DNA from: Mesostigma viride
Lineage: Eukaryota; Streptophyta; Mesostigmatophyceae; Mesostigmatales; Mesostigmataceae
Length of the DNA: 64,000 bases
Direction: 5' to 3'
Assembly (NCBI GenBank): GCA_009746045.1
Contig: RPFO01000552.1
Span: 62,001 to 126,000, forward strand
Made by a program: the position numbers and the translations under genes
Notes under the pieces: model-generated
Databases searched by the model: none
Told to the model about the DNA's origin: nothing
What the model saw: only the letters and a program-made list of their open reading frames with translations
Shown here: piece after piece, positions 45,995 through 55,448 of the stretch
Layout of the letters: the number at the start of each line of letters is the position of its first letter
Position numbering within the stretch: position 1 is the first letter of the stretch

Positions 45995-46487
45995 TCTGCG
46001 TTTTCGAGTCGTTCAGGATAATTTATGAATATGAATGGAGATGGACATGTGTATATAGCCTTGTGCATTGGCATTATCAAGGAGACAACCAGCGCAGGCC
46101 AGAAATTGGGAGAATGGCTGGCTTACGTGTATAGCGACTAGATGACCTAGACGGTGGGGCCGGAAACAGCTAGCTTGATCAGGGCATGTGTTTCGAGCCT
46201 AACTGGCCGGGAGTGTCTAGTGGTGAGCACCATTGCTGCGATCGCTCTCCCACCATTTACGAGGAAATACCTGCAAATGGAAAACCACTGAAAAGTTCTA
46301 GCTAGTCAGTCATTACGTTAGTAGCCATGCCATGGTTCCAAAAGTCCAAGGACTGCACACGGTGCAAAGGCAAAAATCAGAGGACATCACTTTCAAATGT
46401 ACGGCGGGAACCAACAGCCCGCGTATGCCAGAAAACGTACATCATGTTACTGTAGCGACGCGACGGTGTGGACAAGTTCTATTCTAG
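45995..46487. other. Unassigned interval
   Basis: No coding sequence, repeat or terminus was recognised between relic V and the DIRS terminal repeat. Confidence 0.4.
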
Positions 46488-47268
46488 TGGAACTCCAGGG
46501 TAACCAGACTCTTTATTAAAACAATGAGTGGAGCACATACACTCCCGCCGATGCTCATGGGAACACTTATTGCTTGGCAAAGGCTAGCCTTACCCCCAAA
46601 CACGCAGGGAGGGTGGGCGGGAAAAGAAAAGAGGCCGACCTTAGCTAGGTGGGTTTGTTTTTGTCCTTTTTTGCGTGTCATGCGGCCTTGGCCCGGACGG
46701 CATTTTTTCGCCACGCAAATGTTGCGTCTGAACAAATGACGCAATGTGGCGTTCTAATTGCCGGCAGCTTACGTAAGGCTGCCGGGGCTATTAGGTCACA
46801 TAATGCGTGAGAGAAAGAATCTAGATCTAGTTAATCACTACGCCATGAGCCAAGAAACCTAGACAGTGGCAGGTTTATATCTCAACGTAGCTCCTGCCAC
46901 CTGGCCAAGAAAAACTGGCCAAAGCTTTGGCCACGACTGATCCGGATCAGGCCGCACCGGCCTCAAAAGGTATGTCACGTGAACCCAATAACCTAGCTAT
47001 AGCGGCTACCCTTCCATCTCACTATAAAGAAACTATGTTCAGAGAACCACGATTCTATTAACCGTGGAACTCCAGGGTAACCAGACTCTTTACAAAAACT
47101 CTTAACAATGATTGGAGCACATACAAAAGGCAGGCCACATCCCGGCCGCCGATGCTTATGGGAACACTTATTGCTTGGCAAAGGCTAGCCTTACCCTTAT
47201 ATCCCTCCCTGGCGATCCATGCCAGGGGCAAAGAACCTAGCATAATGACATAGAAATGAACAACCAAA
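46488..47268 (-). repeat. DIRS-like terminal region with repeated 3' blocks
   Basis: Two direct copies of a block of about 130 bp start GTGGAACTCCAGGGTAACCA at 46488 and 47063. They share ATGGGAACACTTATTGCTTG and GGCAAAGGCTAGCCTTACCC. Between them is a small hairpin (46760-46785, CCGGCAGC...GCTGCCGG). Direct repeats at the 3' end, rather than LTRs, fit the split direct repeats of PAT/Ngaro-like tyrosine-recombinase elements. Confidence 0.6.
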
Positions 47269-48174
47269 CTAGGTGGAGGGCAATTGCAAAATAGCCCGCC
47301 AGGCCCGAGGGGGGCAGGCGGCCATGGCCCGAAGAAGAACCTCAGGAAGCTCCACCTCCAAACTGCGGTGCAAGCCCACATAATGGGCAACCGTGGAGCT
47401 GCTAAGCCAGCGCCCCCGGCCCTGGATGTCCCCCATGCTGCGACCCGCGAGGAAATCGTGAGTGGCACCTCCATGCCGCAGCCCGTGAATGGTGAAAATC
47501 TGGGCGACCCCCAAGACCTGACTCGCAGCCTGCCAAATGCGCCTGAATTGCGGGTAGGTGAAAGGGAACACGGCCTCCCAAGCGTGCTTACCCGCGATGC
47601 AGTGACGGAGGATGGTTTCAGACATCACATCTTCTACCACCACTGACTGAGTCTTGCCCTTAGAGGTCTTGGTAGACCTCAGCAGTAGGGCGCCCCGTTG
47701 AGCCAGCCCAAGCCGAACGTCAGGCTGGAGGCGCACATGGCCAACACGGAGGTTCAGCGCCTCTGAGATTCGCAGGTAATGGCGGAACACGATGACCACC
47801 AGCAGGCCCGCAAGGCGCTGACCTTGCATGACCATCGTGCTGGCAAGTGCAAACGCCGCCTCCCATGGAATGGGAGGAGGGGCACGGGGGGGCACAAGTG
47901 TTTTCCACCCAGCGAGGACGCCACGGGCCAAGTCCCACCGCTTCACCATACCGGGATAATAAAGTTGCAACCCCATCAAGGCATTGACACACGCTTGGCG
48001 GCTGTACCCCCGAAAATGAGCCCAGGCGACATACGCACAAAATGTCTCCTCAAGGGTGTCAGCTCGTGACGATGACCCGTCCGCCCGCCCACCAGCCTCC
48101 CACCAAGTCAAGAGGGAATCAAGACCACGGCGGTAGGCCAGCAAAGTAGCCGGCTTTACTTTCCCCTCTAGCAA
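47269..48174 (-). CDS. Tyrosine recombinase of the DIRS-like element
   Basis: This 301-aa protein inserts the circular cDNA of DIRS-type elements by site-specific recombination in place of a DDE integrase. An N-terminal SAM-like domain (A-T-L-L-A-Y-R-R-G-L, about residues 7-100) is followed by the catalytic domain. That domain has the first arginine in R-H-Y-L-R-I-S-E-A-L-N-L-R, the box H-G-L-R-H-G-G-A-T-H (H-x-x-R), G-R-W-L-S-S-S-T and the nucleophile in V-A-H-Y-V. All canonical residues (R, H-x-x-R, W, Y) are visible and the frame is intact. Confidence 0.92.
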   Translation of the reverse strand: MLEGKVKPATLLAYRRGLDSLLTWWEAGGRADGSSSRADTLEETFCAYVAWAHFRGYSRQACVNALMGLQLYYPGMVKRWDLARGVLAGWKTLVPPRAPPPIPWEAAFALASTMVMQGQRLAGLLVVIVFRHYLRISEALNLRVGHVRLQPDVRLGLAQRGALLLRSTKTSKGKTQSVVVEDVMSETILRHCIAGKHAWEAVFPFTYPQFRRIWQAASQVLGVAQIFTIHGLRHGGATHDFLAGRSMGDIQGRGRWLSSSTVAHYVGLHRSLEVELPEVLLRAMAACPPRAWRAILQLPST

Positions 48175-48208
48175 TGGAAGGTAGCTAACAGGTGCAGGGG
48201 GCCCCGGG

Positions 48209-48814
48209 TTAGGATGGATGGATGCCTTCCGCGGTCAGGTCGCGCACCCAGCCTGCCAAGAAAGTCGCCATGGATTGGCCGCGAGAAACGCCATCGGCTG
48301 GTTGAAGTGCACTCGGCGTCCACACCCACTGGGAACGACTCCCAGTGGCGAGGGTCAGCGCGCACAAGCGGCGGCAGTGCTTGTTGAGCTTGTGGGATGA
48401 GGACCGCCCCTTAGCCAAGCAGCCCAACGCCGCGGTGGAGTCCACCAACCTCACCACCCGCTTGCCTCGGTTTGCCAAGCTGCGCGCACTCCTCTCCACG
48501 CCCTTCACTGCAGCCCGTACCTCCTTCTCGTTGATGTGCATCCCCGGATCCTGCCAACGACTCCTGACCCCAACCCGCCATTGCTGGCTAGTGATTGCTT
48601 GTTGCGCCCGCGCGCTCAGTGGCCTAGGGCCAGCGTAGGCCACCTCACTTGGTATGAGCAAAGTCGGGTACCCCCGCACCTCTTGTGCCCTCGCCAGCTC
48701 CGTCACATCGCCCGGCTCCATGGTTGCGTACACGACACCTTGCCCGTAGGTGGACGCGTCAGATGCAACTGACCTCACGTGCCAAAGGTGCGCTTCGGTC
48801 AACCCTTAGTTAGC
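48209..48814 (-). pseudogene. DIRS RNase H domain
   Basis: It encodes S-D-A-S-T-Y-G-Q-G-V-V (first Asp), I-N-E-K-E-V-R-A-A (Glu) and L-V-D-S-T-A-A-L-G (second Asp), then W-T-P-S-A-L-Q-P-A-D-G-V-S-R-G. This is the DIRS-type RNase H followed directly by the recombinase gene. The upstream edge is the TTAGC duplication of copia B. The frame relative to the RT half is shifted by one base. Confidence 0.85.
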
Positions 48815-49462
48815 AGTTAGAAAGAGCTCCCCAGCGTATGTGAGCTCTTGATCTTTCACAGCGCGTCTTAGCCAATGTTGCAAGGCAGCAACCTTAAATC
48901 TGTTCACCAGGCCACGACCACAATGGGCACTTCCACCACCAAGGTGGCACCCACGGTTCGTGCTTTTCGAGATAGCTGATCATCCCCCATGACCAAGCTA
49001 TATCCTTGCGTTGTTCCTCGTTCCCATCGGTGTGACGAGGCACGTGCAGGCGTGCAAGCAAATCCTCAACGTCCACTGGCATCAGTGCAGAGCCATGCAG
49101 GACGAACTGGATTTGCCTAGACTCTGCAACCTAGGAAGTACAGGACCTGTCACAAGCCTGCAAGGCCTAGTATCCTTGCAGACCTGTGCCAGCTCCAGTA
49201 TTCCACCAGTCACAGGCTGCTGCTCCTCTGATCTACGTGGACCACAGTCACGTGATAATCAGGCTAAGCCTGTGCAGGCACGGCCTGCCACGTGTCCTGT
49301 CCACTATGCCAGAGGACTGCACCCTAGTCGGCCACGGATGGCTAGGACTTCGGGACTTGATATCTTTCTCGTCCCTTGTCTGTTTCAGGCGGTCAGCACG
49401 GCGTTGGAAAGGTCTTTCCAAACTGCATCCACTTAGCATATTGGTTGCCCAAAATGCTAACT
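48815..49462 (-). repeat. 3' LTR of copia B
   Basis: This 648-bp LTR begins (minus strand) AGTTAGCATTTTGGG and ends CTTTCTAACT. It is preceded by the purine tract CCAAAAGAAGAAAGGGTTGG (49482-49463). It has an extra ATGC relative to the 5' LTR near 49094. Confidence 0.93.
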
Positions 49463-50471
49463 CCAACCCTTTCTTCTTTTGGAGCTGGACCAGCTTGAAA
49501 CAAGCCTAACCTTGCTTGTGCCCACTCAGCCACAGACCGCTTGGTCCCTTGGGGTTGATCAGACCTGATAGGGCCCAGGGTCCTGCCTCCTTTTGGGAAA
49601 CAACATATACGCCCTTGGACCAGGCTAGGTGTACTGGCCAGTGAATCAGAGGTCACCCCAGGTTATCCCCTGACCCCTTGGTCAGCTCCCAACCTTTCCT
49701 TGGGAACTTGGTGTTAGATTAAAGTCAAGGCACATTACCTAGTCCAATGGCTGGGATTAAAGGATGCCAAGAACGTATTATTGTGAGTTCCTGATCTTTC
49801 ACAGTTATCACAGGCGCCCGTTCTTATGGCGCCCGCCTTGGCCAGCCTTTCCCTTTTATGCTCAAAGAGACTCAGGTAGCACCTACACAAATACTGCCTT
49901 ATTGGGGAGCCCATGTCTTCACTGGGTGTTAAGCCCAGGAATCACTCATGCCAGGCTGTGGCTCTGCTGGGGAATTGAACCCCACCCCAACCTCCAGGTT
50001 TATAGGTGACCTGGAACTTACACAAGAGAAACATTACAACCATGAGAACAACATGAGAATGACATGACATGTTATGTTTTATTCAAGCATATATAACCCA
50101 GAATGTGGCTCCCTGGCAACCATGTTCCACATGGTCACACAACCAGGTTCTTTATTAGCAACAGGTTGGAAACAAGCACTAGAAAACATATATACAGCAA
50201 CCTGTAAGAACCAGCATTCGGGTTGCCCTTGCATGGCCTAACTGTTTGAGGCCAAAGGCGTCGACTTAAGTCCTGGCGACTCTTCTGAACCCCATGGGGA
50301 GGGCCAGGCATGATTCTCAGCTGGTAGGAGTGACATTCCACACCAACTCCTGTCCAGGAGGGTGTACCTAACCCTGAAGGACCGGCTGTCAACCAGTAAG
50401 CACCAGTCACCACTTGGTACTTTGGTCAAGCAGCCCACTGGGGACACCCAAGCTGAAGCAAGGCCTGGTCT
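49463..50471 (-). other. 3' untranslated region of copia B
   Basis: About 1 kb without a coding frame lies between pol and the 3' LTR. It contains an inverted GGGCGCC/GGCGCCC motif near 49815 and ends in the polypurine tract. A related region is at 42746-43540. Confidence 0.7.
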
Positions 50472-53400
50472 CTATGGCCGCCCGTGTAAGGGGTCCATGA
50501 GCCCACGGAGCAGGGGGTACTGCCTCTCCGCCTTCTCCTCCAGCTTGGTGAGGGCATCTGCAGGGTTGTCCACACCAGGCACATGTTCAATGTGAGCTAG
50601 GTAGGACATCTCCTTGAGCAACAAGTAGTCAAGGTCCCTGCTCCTGGCCAGCTGCCTGTGCACAAATTGCACCATGCCCATGCTATCAGTCCTCACCAGT
50701 GTGTGCAGCTGCAACCTACAGGAAGCCACTTGACATAGCTGGTAGAAGAGCTCCCTCAAGTAAAGAGCAGTATGCAGCCCTTCACAGATTGCCCTGCACT
50801 CAGCAATATCACTGCTGGGTGTAACCCTGTTCTGCAACCGACTGTACCAGGTAACAAGTGAGGTGTGATCTTGCTCCAGGGTAACTAATGCTGCTGCCCT
50901 GCCCCTGACCTCTGTGACCTTCCTATTATCCATAGAACTGTCCACATAGAGAACCATGTCAAGGGGCTTGTACAAATCCACAGGACCCAGTATGAGAGGG
51001 GGAGACATCATGACAGCCTGCACCACACTCTCAGCACCCACCTCAACCAGCTGGGAATCAGTAAGTCGACTCAAAACCAGCAAGTCAGGGGCACATATAC
51101 TTGCAAGCCATGCCAGCATGCCCCTGATGGTAGCACACCTAGCCTGCGTGATGGGCTCCTGCAATGCATCTACAATCTGCTGTGGGTAGTCCTTACCACC
51201 CTCCATCCTGATGAACCACGAGCCCTTGGCTTGGAACAACGTAGCCTGCATGCCACAGAAGACCATAGGCTCATTCTCCACCATGTGCTGTATCTTACCC
51301 AGCTCAAACCGCTTCTGGATCTTAGCCAAGACAGCCTCAACCCAGTCTGGTGGACCTATGAGATGCAGGTCATCACCATGCAGTGAGGCAAAGACAGGAA
51401 GGCCATTGTGGGACCCTTGGAACAAACAGGGATCCACTGGAGACACAGAAAACCCACAAGTATTCTTCAAGAATTTCTCTAGGCTCTTTCTCCAGATAAT
51501 GGGACTGGACCTGAGACCTTCCAACCCTTTCAGAATTCTCAGGTACCTGGCCTTTATCTCTGCTCTCCATACAGCAGGTACAGTCACAAAGAAAGGAGGG
51601 ATATCTCTCCAAGTCTGCCTAGCCTGATCTTGGTCACCCTTGAGAAAAGCCCTCTTGAAATCAATCAGCACAGAGCTATAGGGCACACCCTTAACCAGAA
51701 AAGACAGAAATATACACAGCAGAATCCTCCACGTGTCATGCAGCATCCCTGGAGTATAGAGCTCCTCATCTAACAACTGGCCAGTGCCATGATACTCGGT
51801 TACAACTGGTCTGACATGTGGCACCTGGACACCATCTACCTCCTTGAGCTTGAGGACAAACATCAATCTGAGCAGCTGGTGAACTTCTGGCAGCTCATCC
51901 ACAGGTTCTGCACAGTTGGAAACTATCCACTCATGCCCAGAAGCAACAAAGCCAAGAGTCCATGCCTTAGCCATCTTGGGGCTCTGCATCATCTCGACTA
52001 GCTGGCGCCAGGGAATAGGACTGTGAGCAGCTATCTGGTACCTGTTTACCCCTAACTGCCGTGGATCAAAGGTGGTTGGGATTATCAACAGGTCCTCAGC
52101 TATGGGCTCCTGACCTTGAGGACCCTCAGCTGGCTGACTCCTAACAGCCTTCACCGCCACTGCAAGACCCTGGGAATAGTGATATCTTTCAAGGGGGAGG
52201 CTGCCCCTGCCTTCTAGTGCCAACTCATCAGAGGTCAAAGTAACCCCTGGCATGCACAAGAAGTTCTGACCCAGAATGGCAGGCCCCTGATAGCCCTCTA
52301 CCACACAGAACGTGGTGGGCACCCCTAAGATAGGCACACTCACTTCCCCAAGGATCTTCATGGACACCTTTCCTGAGAAATCAGACACAGCAAGGCAACT
52401 GGGATGGGACATCTGTAAGCCTACAGCATCCTCTTCCCTGATGACAGACACCTGTGAGTTGGTATCTACCTCCATTGTAGCTGCCCAGCACGACCCCCAC
52501 CCCGTGAGCTTGGATACCTTGGGATCATGTTTGCTGCGCATGAGTGCTCGGATGACGTCCGCCATGAGAGGCCCCCGGGCCTTAGGTGGCTGCCCCGTCC
52601 CCTCTGGCCTTGTGACAGTTGCTTCAGCAGCCTCCTCCTGCTCGTCATCTTCCAGCAGGGACAGACCATCATCCACCACCAGAGGATTGTTAGCTGCTGC
52701 TGCCTGGCTCTGGCCTGGCTCCTCAACCCAGCTGGGAGGGCCTGGCCCGTCTGCAGGCCAGATTGCATGTGGCCTTCTTTCCTTGACATGAGCCCAGGAC
52801 AACCTGTACACGTGCCTTGGATCCTTTTCCAAAGCCACCAGGCAAGATCTGTTAGCTTCTTCCACACGAGTGACAACCCCATCCTGCCACTTCCCCCGCT
52901 TGCCTGGAATAGATGGTTCCTTCCACATCCTGACCTTCAGCCCCACCTGAGGCCTCAGCACATTCCAGTTCTTGTCCTTACGTCTCAGCTGGGCAAATAA
53001 CCTATCTGCCTTCCTAAGACTGGCCTGCACCACGTTCTCAGGCAACAAGCTATACTGCAGGGCCAGGGGAGAGACAGCCACACCATCAAAGTAATAGTTA
53101 ACCCTGTGGTTCAGCTGCTCTTCTATCCCCTTACACCAGGCTGCCCTCTCTAAGGCAGATGCCACAAGTGGCACTGACTCTGCTGCTAGCACCACTGTCT
53201 TCACTTCACGTATGGATCTCTCTACAGCCCCTTGCTGCCCATGACTCTCCCTGGGGACTACTACCAGCTTACAAGGCAGCTGGTCCTGATGCTTGAGCAA
53301 ACAGTCAAACTGCAAGTCTGCCTGCACACTCTTGCACACCCCAAAGCCTGGGATCAGGGCCTTCATACCCAACAACAAGTGGTGCTCCTGCATACCAGGC

Positions 53401-54044
53401 AGAACGTCTATCAGCCTGTATCTGCTGAACCTGTCCACCCCCACCAATATATACAAGCCCCTGATATGCTGGATATCCATCTGGATGTCGCCACGCTCCC
53501 TAGCAGGCTCCCTAGCATGGGACTGAGGTGGGTGAACAGCATTCTCCTGGCAACCACAGTTCTCAGCAGCAGCCTGGCAAGCCTCCCACAAAGGCTCCCT
53601 ACCTAGCTTCCAAGCAAACATTGCTGCCTGCCCAGAATGCCCAAACATATGATGCAATCTATGGCCAGCCTCAGCATAGCTCAGCACTCTGTCAGTACTG
53701 ACCTGGCGAGACGTCTGAACCGTGTGTGGGGACACATGATCCACTCCTGAGGTTCCAGGGCTTCCCTGCAGGCCGTCCTGACGCCCCAAGTCAGGCCCTG
53801 CACCCTGGACCGCTCCAGGCCCTTCCAGCAAGGTCCCTTGGCCCTCCAGGCCAGCACCTGCTGGAGACCCACCACCTGCATGAGGCATAGGGAATTCAGC
53901 TGCAGCATTGTTATTGCAATCCAGTGGAAGAACAACATCTTTACACCCTTGGTGCTGCACAAGGGGCACACCCCCGTCCTTATGTACATCCAGCACACCT
54001 TCCCCAAGGGGTGATTGACTATTTACAGGGGATGATGTAGCTAG
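50472..54044 (-). CDS. Copia B Pol: integrase - retropepsin-like - RT - RNase H
   Basis: The frame is open from just after the gag UGA. Domains in order: a linker of about 130 residues; the GAG-pre-integrase zinc region H-R-L-H-H-M-F-G-H ... C-G-C; the integrase core with D in I-Q-M-D-I, D in V-Q-A-D-L-Q-F and E in G-A-V-E-R-S-I; and an integrase C-terminal module. Next come the retropepsin-like domain (M-E-V-D-T-N-S-Q-V-S-V-I at 52441-52475, closing A-I-L-G-Q-N-F-L), RT (I-D-F-K-R-A-F-L-K-G; L-H-G-D-D-L at 51369-51380) and RNase H ending N-P-A-D-A-L-T-K. The protease-like domain follows integrase instead of preceding it. No stop or frameshift is present, so the enzyme set could be active. 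Translation would need readthrough of the UGA. Confidence 0.95.
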   Translation of the reverse strand, partial: LATSSPVNSQSPLGEGVLDVHKDGGVPLVQHQGCKDVVLPLDCNNNAAAEFPMPHAGGGSPAGAGLEGQGTLLEGPGAVQGAGPDLGRQDGLQGSPGTSGVDHVSPHTVQTSRQVSTDRVLSYAEAGHRLHHMFGHSGQAAMFAWKLGREPLWEACQAAAENCGCQENAVHPPQSHAREPARERGDIQMDIQHIRGLYILVGVDRFSRYRLIDVLPGMQEHHLLLGMKALIPGFGVCKSVQADLQFDCLLKHQDQLPCKLVVVPRESHGQQGAVERSIREVKTVVLAAESVPLVASALERAAWCKGIEEQLNHRVNYYFDGVAVSPLALQYSLLPENVVQASLRKADRLFAQLRRKDKNWNVLRPQVGLKVRMWKEPSIPGKRGKWQDGVVTRVEEANRSCLVALEKDPRHVYRLSWAHVKERRPHAIWPADGPGPPSWVEEPGQSQAAAANNPLVVDDGLSLLEDDEQEEAAEATVTRPEGTGQPPKARGPLMADVIRALMRSKHDPKVSKLTGWGSCWAATMEVDTNSQVSVIREEDAVGLQMSHPSCLAVSDFSGKVSMKILGEVSVPILGVPTTFCVVEGYQGPAILGQNFLCMPGVTLTSDELALEGRGSLPLERYHYSQGLAVAVKAVRSQPAEGPQGQEPIAEDLLIIPTTFDPRQLGVNRYQIAAHSPIPWRQLVEMMQSPKMAKAWTLGFVASGHEWIVSNCAEPVDELPEVHQLLRLMFVLKLKEVDGVQVPHVRPVVTEYHGTGQLLDEELYTPGMLHDTWRILLCIFLSFLVKGVPYSSVLIDFKRAFLKGDQDQARQTWRDIPPFFVTVPAVWRAEIKARYLRILKGLEGLRSSPIIWRKSLEKFLKNTCGFSVSPVDPCLFQGSHNGLPVFASLHGDDLHLIGPPDWVEAVLAKIQKRFELGKIQHMVENEPMVFCGMQATLFQAKGSWFIRMEGGKDYPQQIVDALQEPITQARCATIRGMLAWLASICAPDLLVLSRLTDSQLVEVGAESVVQAVMMSPPLILGPVDLYKPLDMVLYVDSSMDNRKVTEVRGRAAALVTLEQDHTSLVTWYSRLQNRVTPSSDIAECRAICEGLHTALYLRELFYQLCQVASCRLQLHTLVRTDSMGMVQFVHRQLARSRDLDYLLLKEMSYLAHIEHVPGVDNPADALTKLEEKAERQYPLLRGLMDPLHGRP

Positions 54045-54047
54045 TCA
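54039..54047 (-). promoter_or_regulatory. In-frame UGA-CUAG between gag and pol of copia B
   Basis: The sequence is CAG-TGA-CTA-GCT, identical to that in element A. The zinc-knuckle frame upstream and the pol frame downstream are the same. Confidence 0.6.
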
Positions 54048-55397
54048 CTGCTGCCCAGACTGGCCTCCTGCCCCAGCAGGCTTGGCCTTCCTGTCAGGAC
54101 ACTCACGACGCCAGTGACCTTCCTTGCCACACACAAAACATGCTCCACCCTTCTTCCCAGACCCAGCCCCACCCTTGCCAGGCTTCCCCTGGCCTCCCTG
54201 AGGCTGCCCACCCTGCTTGCCCTGGTTGCCTTGAGCTTGGCCCTTGCCTTGCCCTTGGCCACCCTTACCCTGCTGACCACCAGCTTGCTGGCCCCCAACC
54301 CCTCCTTGGGGACCTGCACCCTTGCCACCCTGAGCCCCTGCCTCTGGCGCCTGAAGCGCTTACGCTTGTTGGGCCTTGCCCCATCACGGGCTGGGTACCC
54401 GGGGACATCACCTTGGCCCTGCACAGCGGAGGTGGCATTGCTGCCATGGGACTGGATAGCCTTGCAGGCAGGTTCTGGCTTCCTTATGCTGAGGATTACA
54501 AGCTCCAGAGCACGCAAGGAGCCATCAGTCTGGTTAAGAAACATGCGGGCACCGTTCCTCCCATCCACACTCAAACCCATACGGTCCAGGAAATAGTCTG
54601 CCAAGGCCCTATCTGTGACCAGGAAGCCATACTTGGCCCCCTTGTCCTGATACGGTTGAGCCTAGCCCATTCCTCTGCCACAGGGCCCACTATCTCAAAG
54701 GTGTCATACTGATGCTTGTAGTAGTTGGTGAGGTTGAGAACCTTGTCAGAGAACTCTCCCTCAACCCTTCCAGGAACTGTGCCCAGGTTAGCTTATCCTT
54801 GACAGCAGTCCTAGCCTTCTCCCTGACACGCTCTGACGAGTCCCTGTTGCACGTGGACGAGTGAAACACTTGCACTAGGTTGACAGTGGGGTCCACGGAG
54901 AACACAACAAGCTCCATGTCCTCTAGCCACTTGTCCAAAGCTTCCTGTGCTAGTGGTGGGTTAAGAGGCTTTTGTCCATTCATAACAGTGACAGCACTCA
55001 TGTGAGGTCTCGACCCTGGCAGCGCCTTCACTGGCTCCACCACAGCGGGTGTCACAACAACAGCACCACTTGGTCCAGCAGGCACAGGGGAGAGCACATC
55101 CACATGAGGCCTCTTACCATTGCCGTCAGCAGAGGGGTCCCTCTTACGCTTCTCCACGGCAGGTTGCCCATTCGCCACCGTTATTGCATCAGATGCCCCC
55201 AGCGCCCGCGCCTTGCGCGCCTCCTCCACCGAGTCTTCGTGTCGCCTCTTGCTCCCTGGTCGCTTTCCCCCATCGCCGTCGCTGGCTGGGATCGCCTCTC
55301 CCACCAGCGCCTCCTTGCCCTTCCCAGGCTCCTGGCTCTCTCCAGCCGGTGCCCCCTCCTCGCCCTTGTCGCCGTCGCCCGGTTTGCCACGAGGCAT
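54045..55397 (-). pseudogene. Copia B Gag with three frameshifts
   Basis: It is homologous to Gag A over the whole length, starting M-P-R-G-K-P-G-D and ending with the same CCHC knuckle. Compared with A, one base is missing near 54760 (ACTCTCCC for ACTCCTCCC), near 54645 (TGTCCTGA for TGTCCCTGA) and near 54345 (GAGCCCCTG for GAGCCCCCTG). Two of the three are in short C-runs, so base-calling errors are possible. If real, B needs Gag supplied in trans. Confidence 0.85.
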
Positions 55398-55448
55398 TAT
55401 ATACAGTGGGGACACAACAATAAAGGCGAAGGAAAAGGAAGAACTGAC

